A DNA stretch of 64,000 bases from Syntrophaceae bacterium UBA6087. Its GTDB lineage: Bacteria > Desulfobacterota > Desulfomonilia > UBA1062. The position numbers were made by a program, and so were the translations under genes. A model generated the notes under the pieces. It saw only the letters and a program-made list of their open reading frames with translations, searched no databases and was not told the DNA's origin. Location: the NCBI GenBank assembly GCA_002448235.1, contig DIXF01000005.1, forward strand, positions 248,001 through 312,000. The letters are read 5' to 3'. Below, piece by piece: positions 44,917 to 52,709 of this stretch. How positions within the stretch are numbered: the stretch's first letter is position 1; each line of letters begins with the position of its first letter.

Positions 44917-45365
44917 TGGATCTAGAATGCTTCGACCATGTCCACGGCCAGGTCATGGCTGAAGTCACGAGGCCCAAAGATGTCTTCAGAGATTTCCTCG
45001 TGAATATGTTATTCACTATCCGACAGATAGGATCAGGCATCCTGCTCAGGAAGAAGCAGATTGCCTTGGGGAGGCGTTTTGTATTTTACAATGGGGAGAA
45101 CCGCCTGACTGATAAGATTTTCGACAGATCGAAGTCATTCAACTAATTGATTTATTTTGCCTTATTAGTTTGCGTTGTCCAGGACCGTTGATAATATGTC
45201 GATTTATTTTACATTTATGCTGATAGCACTCAAGCGGCCATAGCACTAATTGCTTACAACATATTGAAATATATATCTATATTTACTACGAACTGCACTT
45301 GGCCCACATTGTGCAATATTTTTCATATAATAGCATATAGGACGGCACCTAAGGAGGTATCAAAC
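44917..45365. other. AT-rich gap upstream of the PEP-CTERM gene
   Basis: 449 bases without a convincing gene. A 77-codon frame at 44913-45146 has no recognisable features. The segment holds two GATTTATTTT copies, a GTCCAGGAC palindrome near 45177 and the sigma-54-like promoter at 45300. Confidence 0.5.
45300..45315 (+). promoter_or_regulatory. Candidate sigma-54 (RpoN) promoter for the PEP-CTERM gene
   Basis: TGGCCC, 5 bases, then GTGCA: it fits the TGGCAC-N5-TTGCW consensus with the obligatory GG and GC dinucleotides exactly 10 bases apart. The predicted transcript start is near 45326, 40 bases before the start codon. Confidence 0.55.
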
Positions 45366-45911
45366 ATGAGAAAAATGGTATTGACAGCTATATTGATATG
45401 CTTGTTCGCAGGCTCGGCCTGGTCTCTTACAATTCAGTCTGGCTTTATCGAAGTCGGCGGCGTAGACACATTGCTGGCTTCAACTGCATTGAGAAACAGT
45501 GGAGATGATACTGAGTTGGGATGGGTACGGGGAGTGCTGTATGATATGTTCGGCATAACCGACGTCACGTTGGATGCGAAGTATACCAACATGACCTGGT
45601 ACCAGACAAGCCAGGATAACACCTACGCAATCGATTTCCAGACGTACAATCCCGAGTATTTTCTTATAAAGATAGGCAGCGGGAGTCTGCGGAGCCCTAT
45701 CGACCACTTCCTGTTCCAGAACACACCGGAACTGGCCTGGGGAGTTGTTAACCTTGCCGACCTCGGCATCATCGAAATAATCGGCCTGGATAGAATCAGT
45801 CACATTGACGAATTCAATGGCGGGGCCCCGGTGCCTGAGCCGGCGACACTGATGCTTCTCGGATCCGGTCTTCTCGGACTGGCAGGGTTCAGGAAAAAGA
45901 TCAGCAAGTAA
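45366..45911 (+). CDS. PEP-CTERM-anchored exported protein
   Basis: A 181-residue exported protein: signal peptide (about 1-19, ending GSAWS), a beta-rich body of about 135 residues, and a C-terminal sorting signal with VPEPATLML, a hydrophobic helix and a basic tail (FRKK). That is the PEP-CTERM signal recognised by exosortase (EpsH/XrtA). The start is fixed by a perfect AAGGAGGT at 45350-45357. It has its own sigma-54-like promoter and a strong terminator, so it is monocistronic. The body matches no domain I know. Confidence 0.88.
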   Translation: MRKMVLTAILICLFAGSAWSLTIQSGFIEVGGVDTLLASTALRNSGDDTELGWVRGVLYDMFGITDVTLDAKYTNMTWYQTSQDNTYAIDFQTYNPEYFLIKIGSGSLRSPIDHFLFQNTPELAWGVVNLADLGIIEIIGLDRISHIDEFNGGAPVPEPATLMLLGSGLLGLAGFRKKISK

Positions 45912-45939
45912 TAAGTAGCATTTAACTGGCGCGCAGAGG

Positions 45940-45970
45940 CGGGGTCATTTTTAGACCCTGCCTTTTTTAT
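45940..45970 (+). terminator. Intrinsic terminator of the PEP-CTERM gene
   Basis: 9-base arms (45940-45948 and 45956-45964, one mismatch) with a 7-base loop and a run of six T. It lies 29 bases after the stop. Confidence 0.85.
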
Positions 45971-46227
45971 TCCCCAGGATATCCCTACGTGCCGATCTTC
46001 ATCGCCTGTTTTAACAGTATTCTCTTCAATAAGGCCAGCGGCGAATCCCCTTGCTCCAGAGGATCGGACCGAGACCTCCAACTGCGATTTTCTGTTTTTT
46101 CGGTAAGTGAAGCAAGGTGTCTATTGATACCATCATGAGCAAACACCTCGGGCCGGATATGTACTTTCCTGATAAATGAAGCCCGGGAGGAGAGATCGGC
46201 TCGCATCAACTATGATAATGAAAAGGC

Positions 46228-46256
46228 TGGTAGCGGAGGAGGGACTTGAACCCGCC
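46228..46256 (-). pseudogene. tRNA 3'-end fragment 1 (possible attachment site)
   Basis: Read on the minus strand: a T arm with loop TTCAAGT (stem with one mismatch), a 7-base acceptor 3' strand CTCCGCT, discriminator A and CCA. No matching acceptor 5' strand or D arm exists upstream, so this is not a complete tRNA. Confidence 0.4.
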
Positions 46257-46411
46257 CCCTGGTTGTTATAGAGCCGATCCGCAGGCGGAGAGGACCACCG
46301 AGGGACCACCTTCATTTCACGCCCGGGTCTTATTCCCATGCGCTTCCACCAGTTTGCCGCATTATTCCTACATTGCGCCCGGCAGCTCGGTGGCACATTC
46401 ATGACGCGCAT

Positions 46412-46436
46412 TGGCGACACGGGGATTTGAACACCA
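46412..46436 (-). pseudogene. tRNA 3'-end fragment 2 (possible attachment site)
   Basis: Read on the minus strand: T loop TTCAAAT with a stem carrying one mismatch, then TGTCGCC and A. CCA is not encoded and no 5' half is found. Weaker than fragment 1. Confidence 0.3.
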
Positions 46437-46511
46437 TTCTTTTCCGGCTGGGCCTAGCTTTACCGACTTTAAGGGGCAGTTACGGTGTAGAGTCTTGAAA
46501 ATCAAAATTGT

Positions 46512-48107
46512 TCAGTCCTTATTCTGAGGTTTACGATTAACTGATTCCTCTTTACGATTACTTAACGATTCGCTCAGTCCCTTAAGCCGATACCGGGTTG
46601 AGCGACCGGACCCCAGCTTCTCGGCTAATCCCATTTCAACAAGCTTTCCGAAGTCTGCGGCAGTAACCGGACGGGTGACGCCGAATTCGGCTTCACATTG
46701 TCTGCTGGCAAGCTCTTTGCCTTCGACTAACAACTGCAACATCTTACGCTGCCTTTCATTCAACTGGGCCTCAATAGCTGGAGTTACGAGAAGACGATGA
46801 GCCGGAACCTGTATTCGTTCTATGTTTTCACCTGGCCCCGGGAATGTGACATAGAAATATCCTGTATCGGTCCCAATAATCGGCTGATCGAGACCATGAT
46901 CAAGCATATGGTTACGCATACGACGAAAGCCGCTGCCTCTTTCTTCGATGCGATGGAAGTACGACAGGTTTTGAGCCATGACGGGGTTGCGGGAGCAAGG
47001 ACGATATTTCCCGCTTCTCAATTTTGCGATTGTGATCGGTGATGGTGGAAGTCCTGGACTCAAGATGACTATCCGATTGGAGAATATCTCAAGTATGATC
47101 TTTCGTCCGGCGTCTTCGTACTGGCGATGGGCCACGGCATTGACAAGGGCTTCCCGGAGTGCCTCATTAGGGTACTCATCAAGACGTACTCGGTTAAGGC
47201 CCACGACACGCATAGGATGGCGAGTATTCCTGTCGATAAAAGCTATAGCTCGTTCGATCGAGAGAGACATCGGCCCCCGAATGTCTTCATGATCGCGTGG
47301 ATCTCCATCTGGCTCGGTCCCTCTGTAGGCGTCTGCAAGGATGCGGCATTGCGGGAACACTACCGAGGGGTCCTTCGCAAGAAGAACTATTCCTGCCGCA
47401 GTCGCATAATGATTACCCGTAGCCGGGTCATGCCACACAAGGCCGCGTATAGCGGCTCCTGTAAGCACATCAACTTCTTTCAAATCGTCAGAATCACGTC
47501 GTTCAGCGACTGTGACGAGATTTCGAGCTACATCATGGTCGAGATCGTTCCATTTCAAGCGGTCGAGCGGTTTGGATTCAAAAGGAGAAGTAGCTTCAAT
47601 AGTATTTTCCGCAATCTGGTTCTCGTCACTGGTCGGGGAGATATTGAACCGATCCTGCAGGAGCTTCACCAGAGCTGCACGAACTTCTTTCTGAAGCTCG
47701 ATAACATTGCCGAACCGCTTATATTTGAGGCCGTCTTCATCCAGCTCAGCCAGAAATATAGAGGTTCCGCCCTCTCGCTTTATACCCCTGTCTCCCTTGA
47801 TAAACACCAGTATGGGCAGTTCCTTATCTTTCGCTCGACGGTACTCGGCATGTGTAATGGATAGATTACCCACTCGCGTCCCATACTCGATACCCACTAC
47901 AAGCAGATAAACCTGGCAACTGTCGAGGGACCGAAGACAGTCGTCCAGCGCCTTATCCGGAGAAGCGGGCTCAAACTCATAGAGCAAGGGGGCACAATGA
48001 GCAGACAGGAACGGATCGGTATTCAGAAGATTCTGAACGATAAGTCGTTCATCCTCAAGCTCTTTCTGAACTGAACTTACAAACACCTTTTGTCTTGCAG
48101 TCATCAA
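46512..48107 (-). CDS. DUF4062-domain protein with GHKL-ATPase-like C-terminal region
   Basis: A 531-residue soluble protein. The N-terminal domain (about 1-110; VFVSSVQKELEDER, SCQVYLLVVGIEYG) matches DUF4062, a TIR/SIR2-neighbouring Rossmann-like domain seen in NTPase and defence proteins. The middle and C-terminal part (about 180-420; GIVLLAKDPSVVFPQCRI, YPNEALREALVNAVAHR, FSNRIVILSPG) matches the ATP-binding (HATPase_c_4) half of AlbA_2/Slfn-type putative transcriptional regulators. A winged-helix-like tail follows (about 440-515). Here DUF4062 stands where the AlbA_2 domain usually is. No operon partner. A promoter and 11-bp tandem repeats lie upstream. Defence or regulatory role is inferred. 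Confidence 0.75.
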   Translation of the reverse strand: MMTARQKVFVSSVQKELEDERLIVQNLLNTDPFLSAHCAPLLYEFEPASPDKALDDCLRSLDSCQVYLLVVGIEYGTRVGNLSITHAEYRRAKDKELPILVFIKGDRGIKREGGTSIFLAELDEDGLKYKRFGNVIELQKEVRAALVKLLQDRFNISPTSDENQIAENTIEATSPFESKPLDRLKWNDLDHDVARNLVTVAERRDSDDLKEVDVLTGAAIRGLVWHDPATGNHYATAAGIVLLAKDPSVVFPQCRILADAYRGTEPDGDPRDHEDIRGPMSLSIERAIAFIDRNTRHPMRVVGLNRVRLDEYPNEALREALVNAVAHRQYEDAGRKIILEIFSNRIVILSPGLPPSPITIAKLRSGKYRPCSRNPVMAQNLSYFHRIEERGSGFRRMRNHMLDHGLDQPIIGTDTGYFYVTFPGPGENIERIQVPAHRLLVTPAIEAQLNERQRKMLQLLVEGKELASRQCEAEFGVTRPVTAADFGKLVEMGLAEKLGSGRSTRYRLKGLSESLSNRKEESVNRKPQNKD

Positions 48108-48154
48108 AAATATATTCCCATTCTCACAGCATTTGTTAAAGAATGACTAAGGCA

Positions 48155-48183
48155 TAATTATCATGCACATGGCAATATTGCAA
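48155..48183 (-). promoter_or_regulatory. Candidate promoter of the DUF4062 gene
   Basis: On the minus strand TTGCAA (48183-48178), 17-base spacer, TAATTA (48160-48155). The predicted transcript start is about 40 bases before ATG 48107. Confidence 0.5.
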
Positions 48184-48202
48184 AAAAGTCTTTTTTAAAA
48201 AT

Positions 48203-48245
48203 AATCGTACGATAATCATCCGATAATTTTTCGGAATCGTCCGAT
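48203..48245. repeat. Four tandem ~11-bp repeats upstream of the DUF4062 promoter
   Basis: Copies AATCGTACGAT (48203-48213), AATCATCCGAT (48214-48224), a degenerate 10-base AATTTTTCGG (48225-48234) and AATCGTCCGAT (48235-48245) follow head to tail with a one-helical-turn period. They begin 20 bases upstream of the -35 element, a position suited to an operator or activator site. Confidence 0.6.
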
Positions 48246-48324
48246 CTCCGCCAACTGCCCAATTCCTGTCAGCAGATGGAGCGGGACAAGCTCAGGAAAT
48301 TCTTCAAAGAAGAGTTCCTTCACA

Positions 48325-51006
48325 CTACCTCTCAAACCCAGGCCCTTTGCACTTCCCAATATCCCGAGTGAGGGCTCTTTCTATATCCTTCTGCTGAGCA
48401 TAAACCATCTTCTGCCCGTCATAGGCCACATGGCGGTGACTCACCATCTGATCGTGTTGTTGATCATGGGGAACCATATAGCGGGTTCCCTTCTTGAGAT
48501 CCGCATGAGTATCGATTACGGCATATTTCCTTCCGTCTACTTCCTTCACTCCATGATAGATGCCTTCAATAGCCATGCCTTTCGGGAATTCAACCTGTAT
48601 ACCTTTCTCTTTCTGCTTCTGGCAGTATTCCTCCTGGGCTTTCATATGGAGCTTCTCATCAATGCGATTGTACTTCTCCTGATACCTCTGATGGAGATCC
48701 TTTTCCCTGTCTTCAGGCTTCCTCTCAATGGGGGACTGCTTTTGCTCATGGAGACGGGACGGACTCATGGATTTCTCTGCCTGGATAAATCTGTCATTCA
48801 ATTCAACGCCCCTCGGCAGCCCATAATCCACAATAAGACCCTTGGGCTGTTCTCTGGTCATGACCTGTTTCAGGTCATTAAAATCTCTGAAATCCTCTTT
48901 CCCATAATACATGCTGACATCCTCCCGGTGCCTGCTCATGGCAACATAGGCGGTGTGCTTGTCGAAGTGTCTTGAACCTAGAACAAAAGTCCGGTCAAGA
49001 GTTGAGCCTTGGGTCTTGTGGACCGTGGCGGCATAGCCATGATCAAAGTCCCGGTACATGGATGCATCCAGAGCCACACGATCCCCCTTGTCCAGCTTAA
49101 CCGCCATGACTCCCTTGCTGATTTTCTCAACTGTTCCAAGAGAGCCGTTCCTGACTCCAATAGAGTTCTCATTTCTCAGGAAGATGATCCGGTCTCCCGC
49201 ACAGAATACACGCTCTCCTCTCTCGGTCATAAAGGTGTACTCTGCTCCTCTGAGCTGCCCATGTACTTTCCTCTGATACCTGGCACCATGGTTCAGATCT
49301 GCTACGTCCTTGTTCGTATAGGCCATCATGAGGCTGGTCTTCTGTCCTGATTCTGCCTGATGCTTTGCCCAATCCTTGAGCAACTGTTCCTTTGCCTCTT
49401 CCCGCGTTAGGAGTTCCTTGATGCTGTCGTGACGATGATAGAGATCAAGAGCCTTCTCTGCCTGCTCCCGTTTCCCGGAGAATTCTATGGTGGCTTCCTT
49501 CTGCCAATCGACTTTCTGCCTCCGTACGTCTGCAAGCTCAACGTAGCCTGTCCTCTGGATGATACCCCGGAAAGACCCTCCTGCTTCGATTGACTGAAGC
49601 TGCTCGTTATCCCCAACCAGGATCACCTTTGCTTTTGCTGAATGGGCATACTCAAGGATCTGGTGCATCTGTCTCGTACCGACCATACCGGCTTCATCGA
49701 TGACGAGGATCTCTTCTTTATTGAGCCGGTCTCTATCATTGCTCCAATCCTGGAGCTGCCGGTAGATGGTTGTGCTCTTGATCCCGCTCTCATTCTGGAG
49801 ACCTTCTGCAGCGATCCCCGAAAGAGCCAAACCCCTTACCCGATATCCTTGAGCTTCATATGCTTCCCTGACAGCACCGAGAGTATAACTTTTTCCGGTT
49901 CCAGCTCGTCCGATCATGACAGCGATATCACCATTTCCAACAAGCTCACGGAAGGCTTTCCCCTGCTCTTCTGTCATGGTGTAATTGGCGGCAGTCTGAT
50001 CGATGATCCCTTGTTTTACCGGATGAGTATCTGAAGACTTCATGCTCTGTGCAGACCTGAGCATTGTCCCTTCGTTCATCATCATAGTCCGGGTTGTGTA
50101 GAGGTCTTCCCCCTTCTCGTTCACGCCGATCTTGATTAGTTCAGGGCTCGAATCGAGGGCTCTAAAAACCTTGTCGAACTGTTCAGCATCGGCACTGTGC
50201 CGGAAGGCGAAATCTATAACGTCTTCTTTCTTGAAGACTGCATCGTAATGACTTAAATGCCTCAGTGCGTTCTCAGGATCATTGATGATCCTTTCTCCAT
50301 TCTCCCGGCATATCCTCTGGTATTCTTCGAGACGATCGATCCCTCTTGTATCTTCCAGGTGGACATATCCTTCAGGCAGGAACTTGTATATCCCTCTTCC
50401 CAAAGTGATGTTCGGCTCAAGATCAATTCCTCTGTCCGCATAGCTTCTATGGTCAACCTGGATATCGTGACCGGCTTCCAAGAGATGCCGGTTTTGTACG
50501 ACCGCCCACTCTTCCCTCCAAGTGAGCAAGTGGGATTTGTCGTTCCAAGATCTTATCTTCCGCCCGAATCCATTTTCCGACACTTCCCGCATGGTGAGCA
50601 TGATATGGACGTGAGGGTTTTTCTCGCTCTTGTGAATGCAGAGATCAGTGATCATTCCCTGGTCAACGAATTGGGTCTGAACGTATTCCCGAACGAGTGC
50701 TACCTGCTGATTGAGATTGAGTTCCTTAGGCAGAGATAGCTCAACCTCCCGTGCAAGCTGTGCGTCCTTTCTCTTCTCCGTTCTTTCGACTTCGTTCCAG
50801 AGTGTTGAACGATCTTTCAGTCTTTCCGGAGCATTTGCAGGGAGAATGATTTCCGCATGGGCAAGATCTTTCTTCTTTGTATAGTCGAATTCCATCCCCT
50901 GGCGTTCATCATAGAGCTTATCACGGGAGCGGTATGCGGCAGCGGCTACCGAGCTTCGCCCGGAACCCCGGCTGATGACTTTTACTTCCGCATGATAGCA
51001 CGCCAT
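48325..51006 (-). CDS. traA: MobA/MobL-family conjugative relaxase with helicase domain (TraA-like)
   Basis: An 893-residue relaxase-helicase. The N-terminal MobA/MobL relaxase domain (about 1-220) carries the Tyr-containing AAAAYRS motif and the HVHIMLTM histidine motif for nicking and covalent attachment at oriT. A RecD2/TraI-type helicase follows with Walker A GRAGTGKS (about 370), VIDEAGM (Walker B), GDNEQLQS and the late TVHKTQGST motif. The tail is charged and helical. The MobA/MobL-plus-helicase layout is that of Ti-plasmid-type TraA. No coupling protein or mating-pair genes are present, so it could act only with a helper. An oriT-like sequence lies about 100 bases upstream. Confidence 0.9.
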   Translation of the reverse strand: MACYHAEVKVISRGSGRSSVAAAAYRSRDKLYDERQGMEFDYTKKKDLAHAEIILPANAPERLKDRSTLWNEVERTEKRKDAQLAREVELSLPKELNLNQQVALVREYVQTQFVDQGMITDLCIHKSEKNPHVHIMLTMREVSENGFGRKIRSWNDKSHLLTWREEWAVVQNRHLLEAGHDIQVDHRSYADRGIDLEPNITLGRGIYKFLPEGYVHLEDTRGIDRLEEYQRICRENGERIINDPENALRHLSHYDAVFKKEDVIDFAFRHSADAEQFDKVFRALDSSPELIKIGVNEKGEDLYTTRTMMMNEGTMLRSAQSMKSSDTHPVKQGIIDQTAANYTMTEEQGKAFRELVGNGDIAVMIGRAGTGKSYTLGAVREAYEAQGYRVRGLALSGIAAEGLQNESGIKSTTIYRQLQDWSNDRDRLNKEEILVIDEAGMVGTRQMHQILEYAHSAKAKVILVGDNEQLQSIEAGGSFRGIIQRTGYVELADVRRQKVDWQKEATIEFSGKREQAEKALDLYHRHDSIKELLTREEAKEQLLKDWAKHQAESGQKTSLMMAYTNKDVADLNHGARYQRKVHGQLRGAEYTFMTERGERVFCAGDRIIFLRNENSIGVRNGSLGTVEKISKGVMAVKLDKGDRVALDASMYRDFDHGYAATVHKTQGSTLDRTFVLGSRHFDKHTAYVAMSRHREDVSMYYGKEDFRDFNDLKQVMTREQPKGLIVDYGLPRGVELNDRFIQAEKSMSPSRLHEQKQSPIERKPEDREKDLHQRYQEKYNRIDEKLHMKAQEEYCQKQKEKGIQVEFPKGMAIEGIYHGVKEVDGRKYAVIDTHADLKKGTRYMVPHDQQHDQMVSHRHVAYDGQKMVYAQQKDIERALTRDIGKCKGPGFER

Positions 51007-51106
51007 GGTTTATCTCTTCTCCTCTTTACCTTCTGTTCTGCCAACTATACCAACGACGAAATGACATATTGCCCTTTGATATTTCTGGTTTTTGCCTTTG
51101 TATTCA

Positions 51107-51150
51107 CGCATGTCGCATGCGACGTATAAGCGTGCCTTTACTTCGTAAAG
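51107..51150 (+). other. oriT-like sequence
   Basis: A perfect 12-bp palindrome GTCGCATGCGAC (51112-51123) is followed 3 bases later by TAAGCGTGCC (51127-51136) and a second hairpin, CTTTAC-TTC-GTAAAG (51136-51150). Inverted repeat plus TAAG-TGCGCC-like core is the arrangement of MobQ-type origins of transfer nicked by MobA/MobL relaxases. It lies about 100 bases upstream of the relaxase gene. Confidence 0.5.
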
Positions 51151-51566
51151 TACTTGTCCTGTGCTGATTTCAATCATTGGGAGTTAACCTTTGCGAAACA
51201 GCCCGTTTAACACCAACGCAGGCCTAATTGAATAGTTGTGAAGTGTTGTTTTACGATTTATCATCGAAACAAATCTATCATATCGAGACTATTTTTTCAA
51301 TAAATAATGGGAGATATATACACCAATAGAAATTATTGTTGGAAAATCAAATTCTCGAACAACTGTTAGCCTGGCGAGAGGAGAAGTCATCTAACTTATT
51401 ATTCTTTGAGTAAAACTTTATTCTCTCTTAGGATAAATACTCCGTAGCTTGCTGCGGGGTATTTCATTATCTTTGTTATGATCCCCTGTTCATATATGTA
51501 CTAAAACATACCTCTGATAACCTTACGCAACATGTACTTTCTGAACCGAGTTGTTTTTCAACATAC

Positions 51567-51593
51567 CGTGCCAGTATCTATATTCTGAGTTTG
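51567..51593. repeat. Partial copy of the CGTGCCA repeat
   Basis: CGTGCCAGTATCTATATTCT... matches the 3' part of the repeats at 51641 and 53410 (shared CGTGCCA, TCTATA and TGAGTTT). Confidence 0.45.
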
Positions 51594-51640
51594 AAGGAGG
51601 AGAGGATAACTCTCGTCAGGAGATCATAAGTTCACCGAAA

Positions 51641-51711
51641 AGCTAATTACTCCATATCCTGAGACCAGAGAAAACTTTCAGTCGCGTGCCAGTATATAAT
51701 GTCTGGAATTT
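51641..51711. repeat. Diverged ~70-bp repeat, left copy
   Basis: The first 50 bases align to 53410-53460 with about four-fifths identity by eye, including CTCCAT, ATCCTGAGA, AAACTTTC and CGTGCC. The methyltransferase and parDE genes lie between the two copies. Confidence 0.55.
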
Positions 51712-51751
51712 CTACACCAGCACGAATTCTATTTGATGCTTGCAAGGGCAA

Positions 51752-52441
51752 TTATGCTGAATCCAAAAAGTTGAACAAATAGTATTTATCCTTGAGATTG
51801 AGTAACATATTTCTATCTTTAGCCATATCGCTATAAGTCATATTCTCAATCTGCTCGTGCGTAAGTGATAGCATCCCTTCAGGATAGCCCCTAGATATGA
51901 TTCCTAAACCTTGATCGCAGTCAAGGACAAACACGTTGAGATCATGATAAGTAGATCGAATATGGCAAATCGTTTTCCAGACATCACCATTCCATAAAAT
52001 ATTCCAGCTCTGAGGATTTGAACTTGATGTGGGGTCTACATAGATCGCCGGACACGCAGCATCTTCACTTCGTGGATTACAATCATGCATGATAATCACT
52101 CCTCCCTGGTTCAAATAATTAAGGGAGTTTACCACATCCTTCAATGACTGCTCATAGGTATGTAGTCCATCGATAAAGGCAACATCTATGCCGTTTACGA
52201 GTCTGTTTTGGGCAAAGAAGGAATCACTGTCCATTTCATGGAATTGAGCCCATAGATTGTATATGTTTTTACAATACCATTTGATCATCTTCCTGATACC
52301 AAAATTAAAATGAGTATCTACGCCGATTTTTCTCTGAGCCTTAATTGGGAAAAAGTTGCTACCACGAGAAACACCGATTTCTAAATAGGTACGAGCATTA
52401 ATCCTATTGATGATATTCTGAATGATCTCTGTTCTTTTCAT
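51752..52441 (-). CDS. Class I SAM-dependent methyltransferase (Methyltransf_24 type)
   Basis: A 229-residue Rossmann-fold protein. YLEIGVSRGSNF is the SAM-binding glycine motif, GVDTHF the ribose-binding acidic region, VAFIDGLHTYEQSLKDV and GGVIIMHDCNP are typical of the Methyltransf_24/cephalosporin-hydroxylase-like group often found in glycan loci. ATG 52441 is preferred over a TTG at 52462. Its base composition is AT-rich relative to the chromosome. The substrate is unknown. It lies inside repeat-flanked accessory DNA, so horizontal origin is likely. Confidence 0.78.
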   Translation of the reverse strand: MKRTEIIQNIINRINARTYLEIGVSRGSNFFPIKAQRKIGVDTHFNFGIRKMIKWYCKNIYNLWAQFHEMDSDSFFAQNRLVNGIDVAFIDGLHTYEQSLKDVVNSLNYLNQGGVIIMHDCNPRSEDAACPAIYVDPTSSSNPQSWNILWNGDVWKTICHIRSTYHDLNVFVLDCDQGLGIISRGYPEGMLSLTHEQIENMTYSDMAKDRNMLLNLKDKYYLFNFLDSA

Positions 52442-52468
52442 CCTCAGCCCCAACAATAACAATGTTAG

Positions 52469-52521
52469 TCACCTTACGCAGTAGGCTAGACCCTGCCGCG
52501 CTCCAGTAATGCGTAAGGTGA
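52469..52521. repeat. Perfect 12-bp inverted repeat
   Basis: TCACCTTACGCA (52469-52480) and TGCGTAAGGTGA (52510-52521) with a 29-base loop, 28 bases upstream of the methyltransferase start. The core ACCTTACGCA recurs directly near 51520, on the other side of the gene. Confidence 0.6.
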
Positions 52522-52709
52522 AATCACTACTGTCCGGTTAATTTCCAAGAAGGATTCTAACTCATTTTAATGATTAATAAAAGGTAGTATATTCGTTGTT
52601 ATCGATTTGAATTACTCTAGGATTATCAGCCATACTCGCCGGAAAGAGTTTCTGGGGGTTGCATATGAATTCCGGCAGGCTGATTTTCTCACAACTCATG
52701 GATTTTCTG

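Larger units (their letters stand above)
45912..46511. other. Gap with terminator and tRNA 3'-end-like sequences
   Basis: 600 bases between the PEP-CTERM gene and the DUF4062 gene. It contains the terminator at 45940 and two short stretches resembling tRNA 3' ends on the minus strand (46228-46256 and 46412-46436). No credible protein gene. Confidence 0.5.
51007..51751. other. Gene-free AT-rich region upstream of the relaxase
   Basis: 745 bases without a credible gene. It contains the oriT-like sequence (51107-51150), an ACCTTACGCA copy near 51520 and two copies of a diverged repeat (51567-51593 and 51641-51711). Confidence 0.55.

Noticed and set aside
44913..45146. 77-codon frame overlapping the stop of the delta-60 lipoprotein
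   Set aside because: No recognised motif, no ribosome-binding site of note and AT-rich surroundings; probably chance or a decayed remnant.
46201..46440. Complete tRNA genes on the minus strand
   Set aside because: Only T-arm and acceptor 3' parts are present; no D arm or 5' acceptor strand pairs with them.
52013..52030. GGATTTGAAC shared with tRNA-like fragment 2, as an att partner
   Set aside because: Ten bases inside coding sequence, expected by chance in a window of this size.
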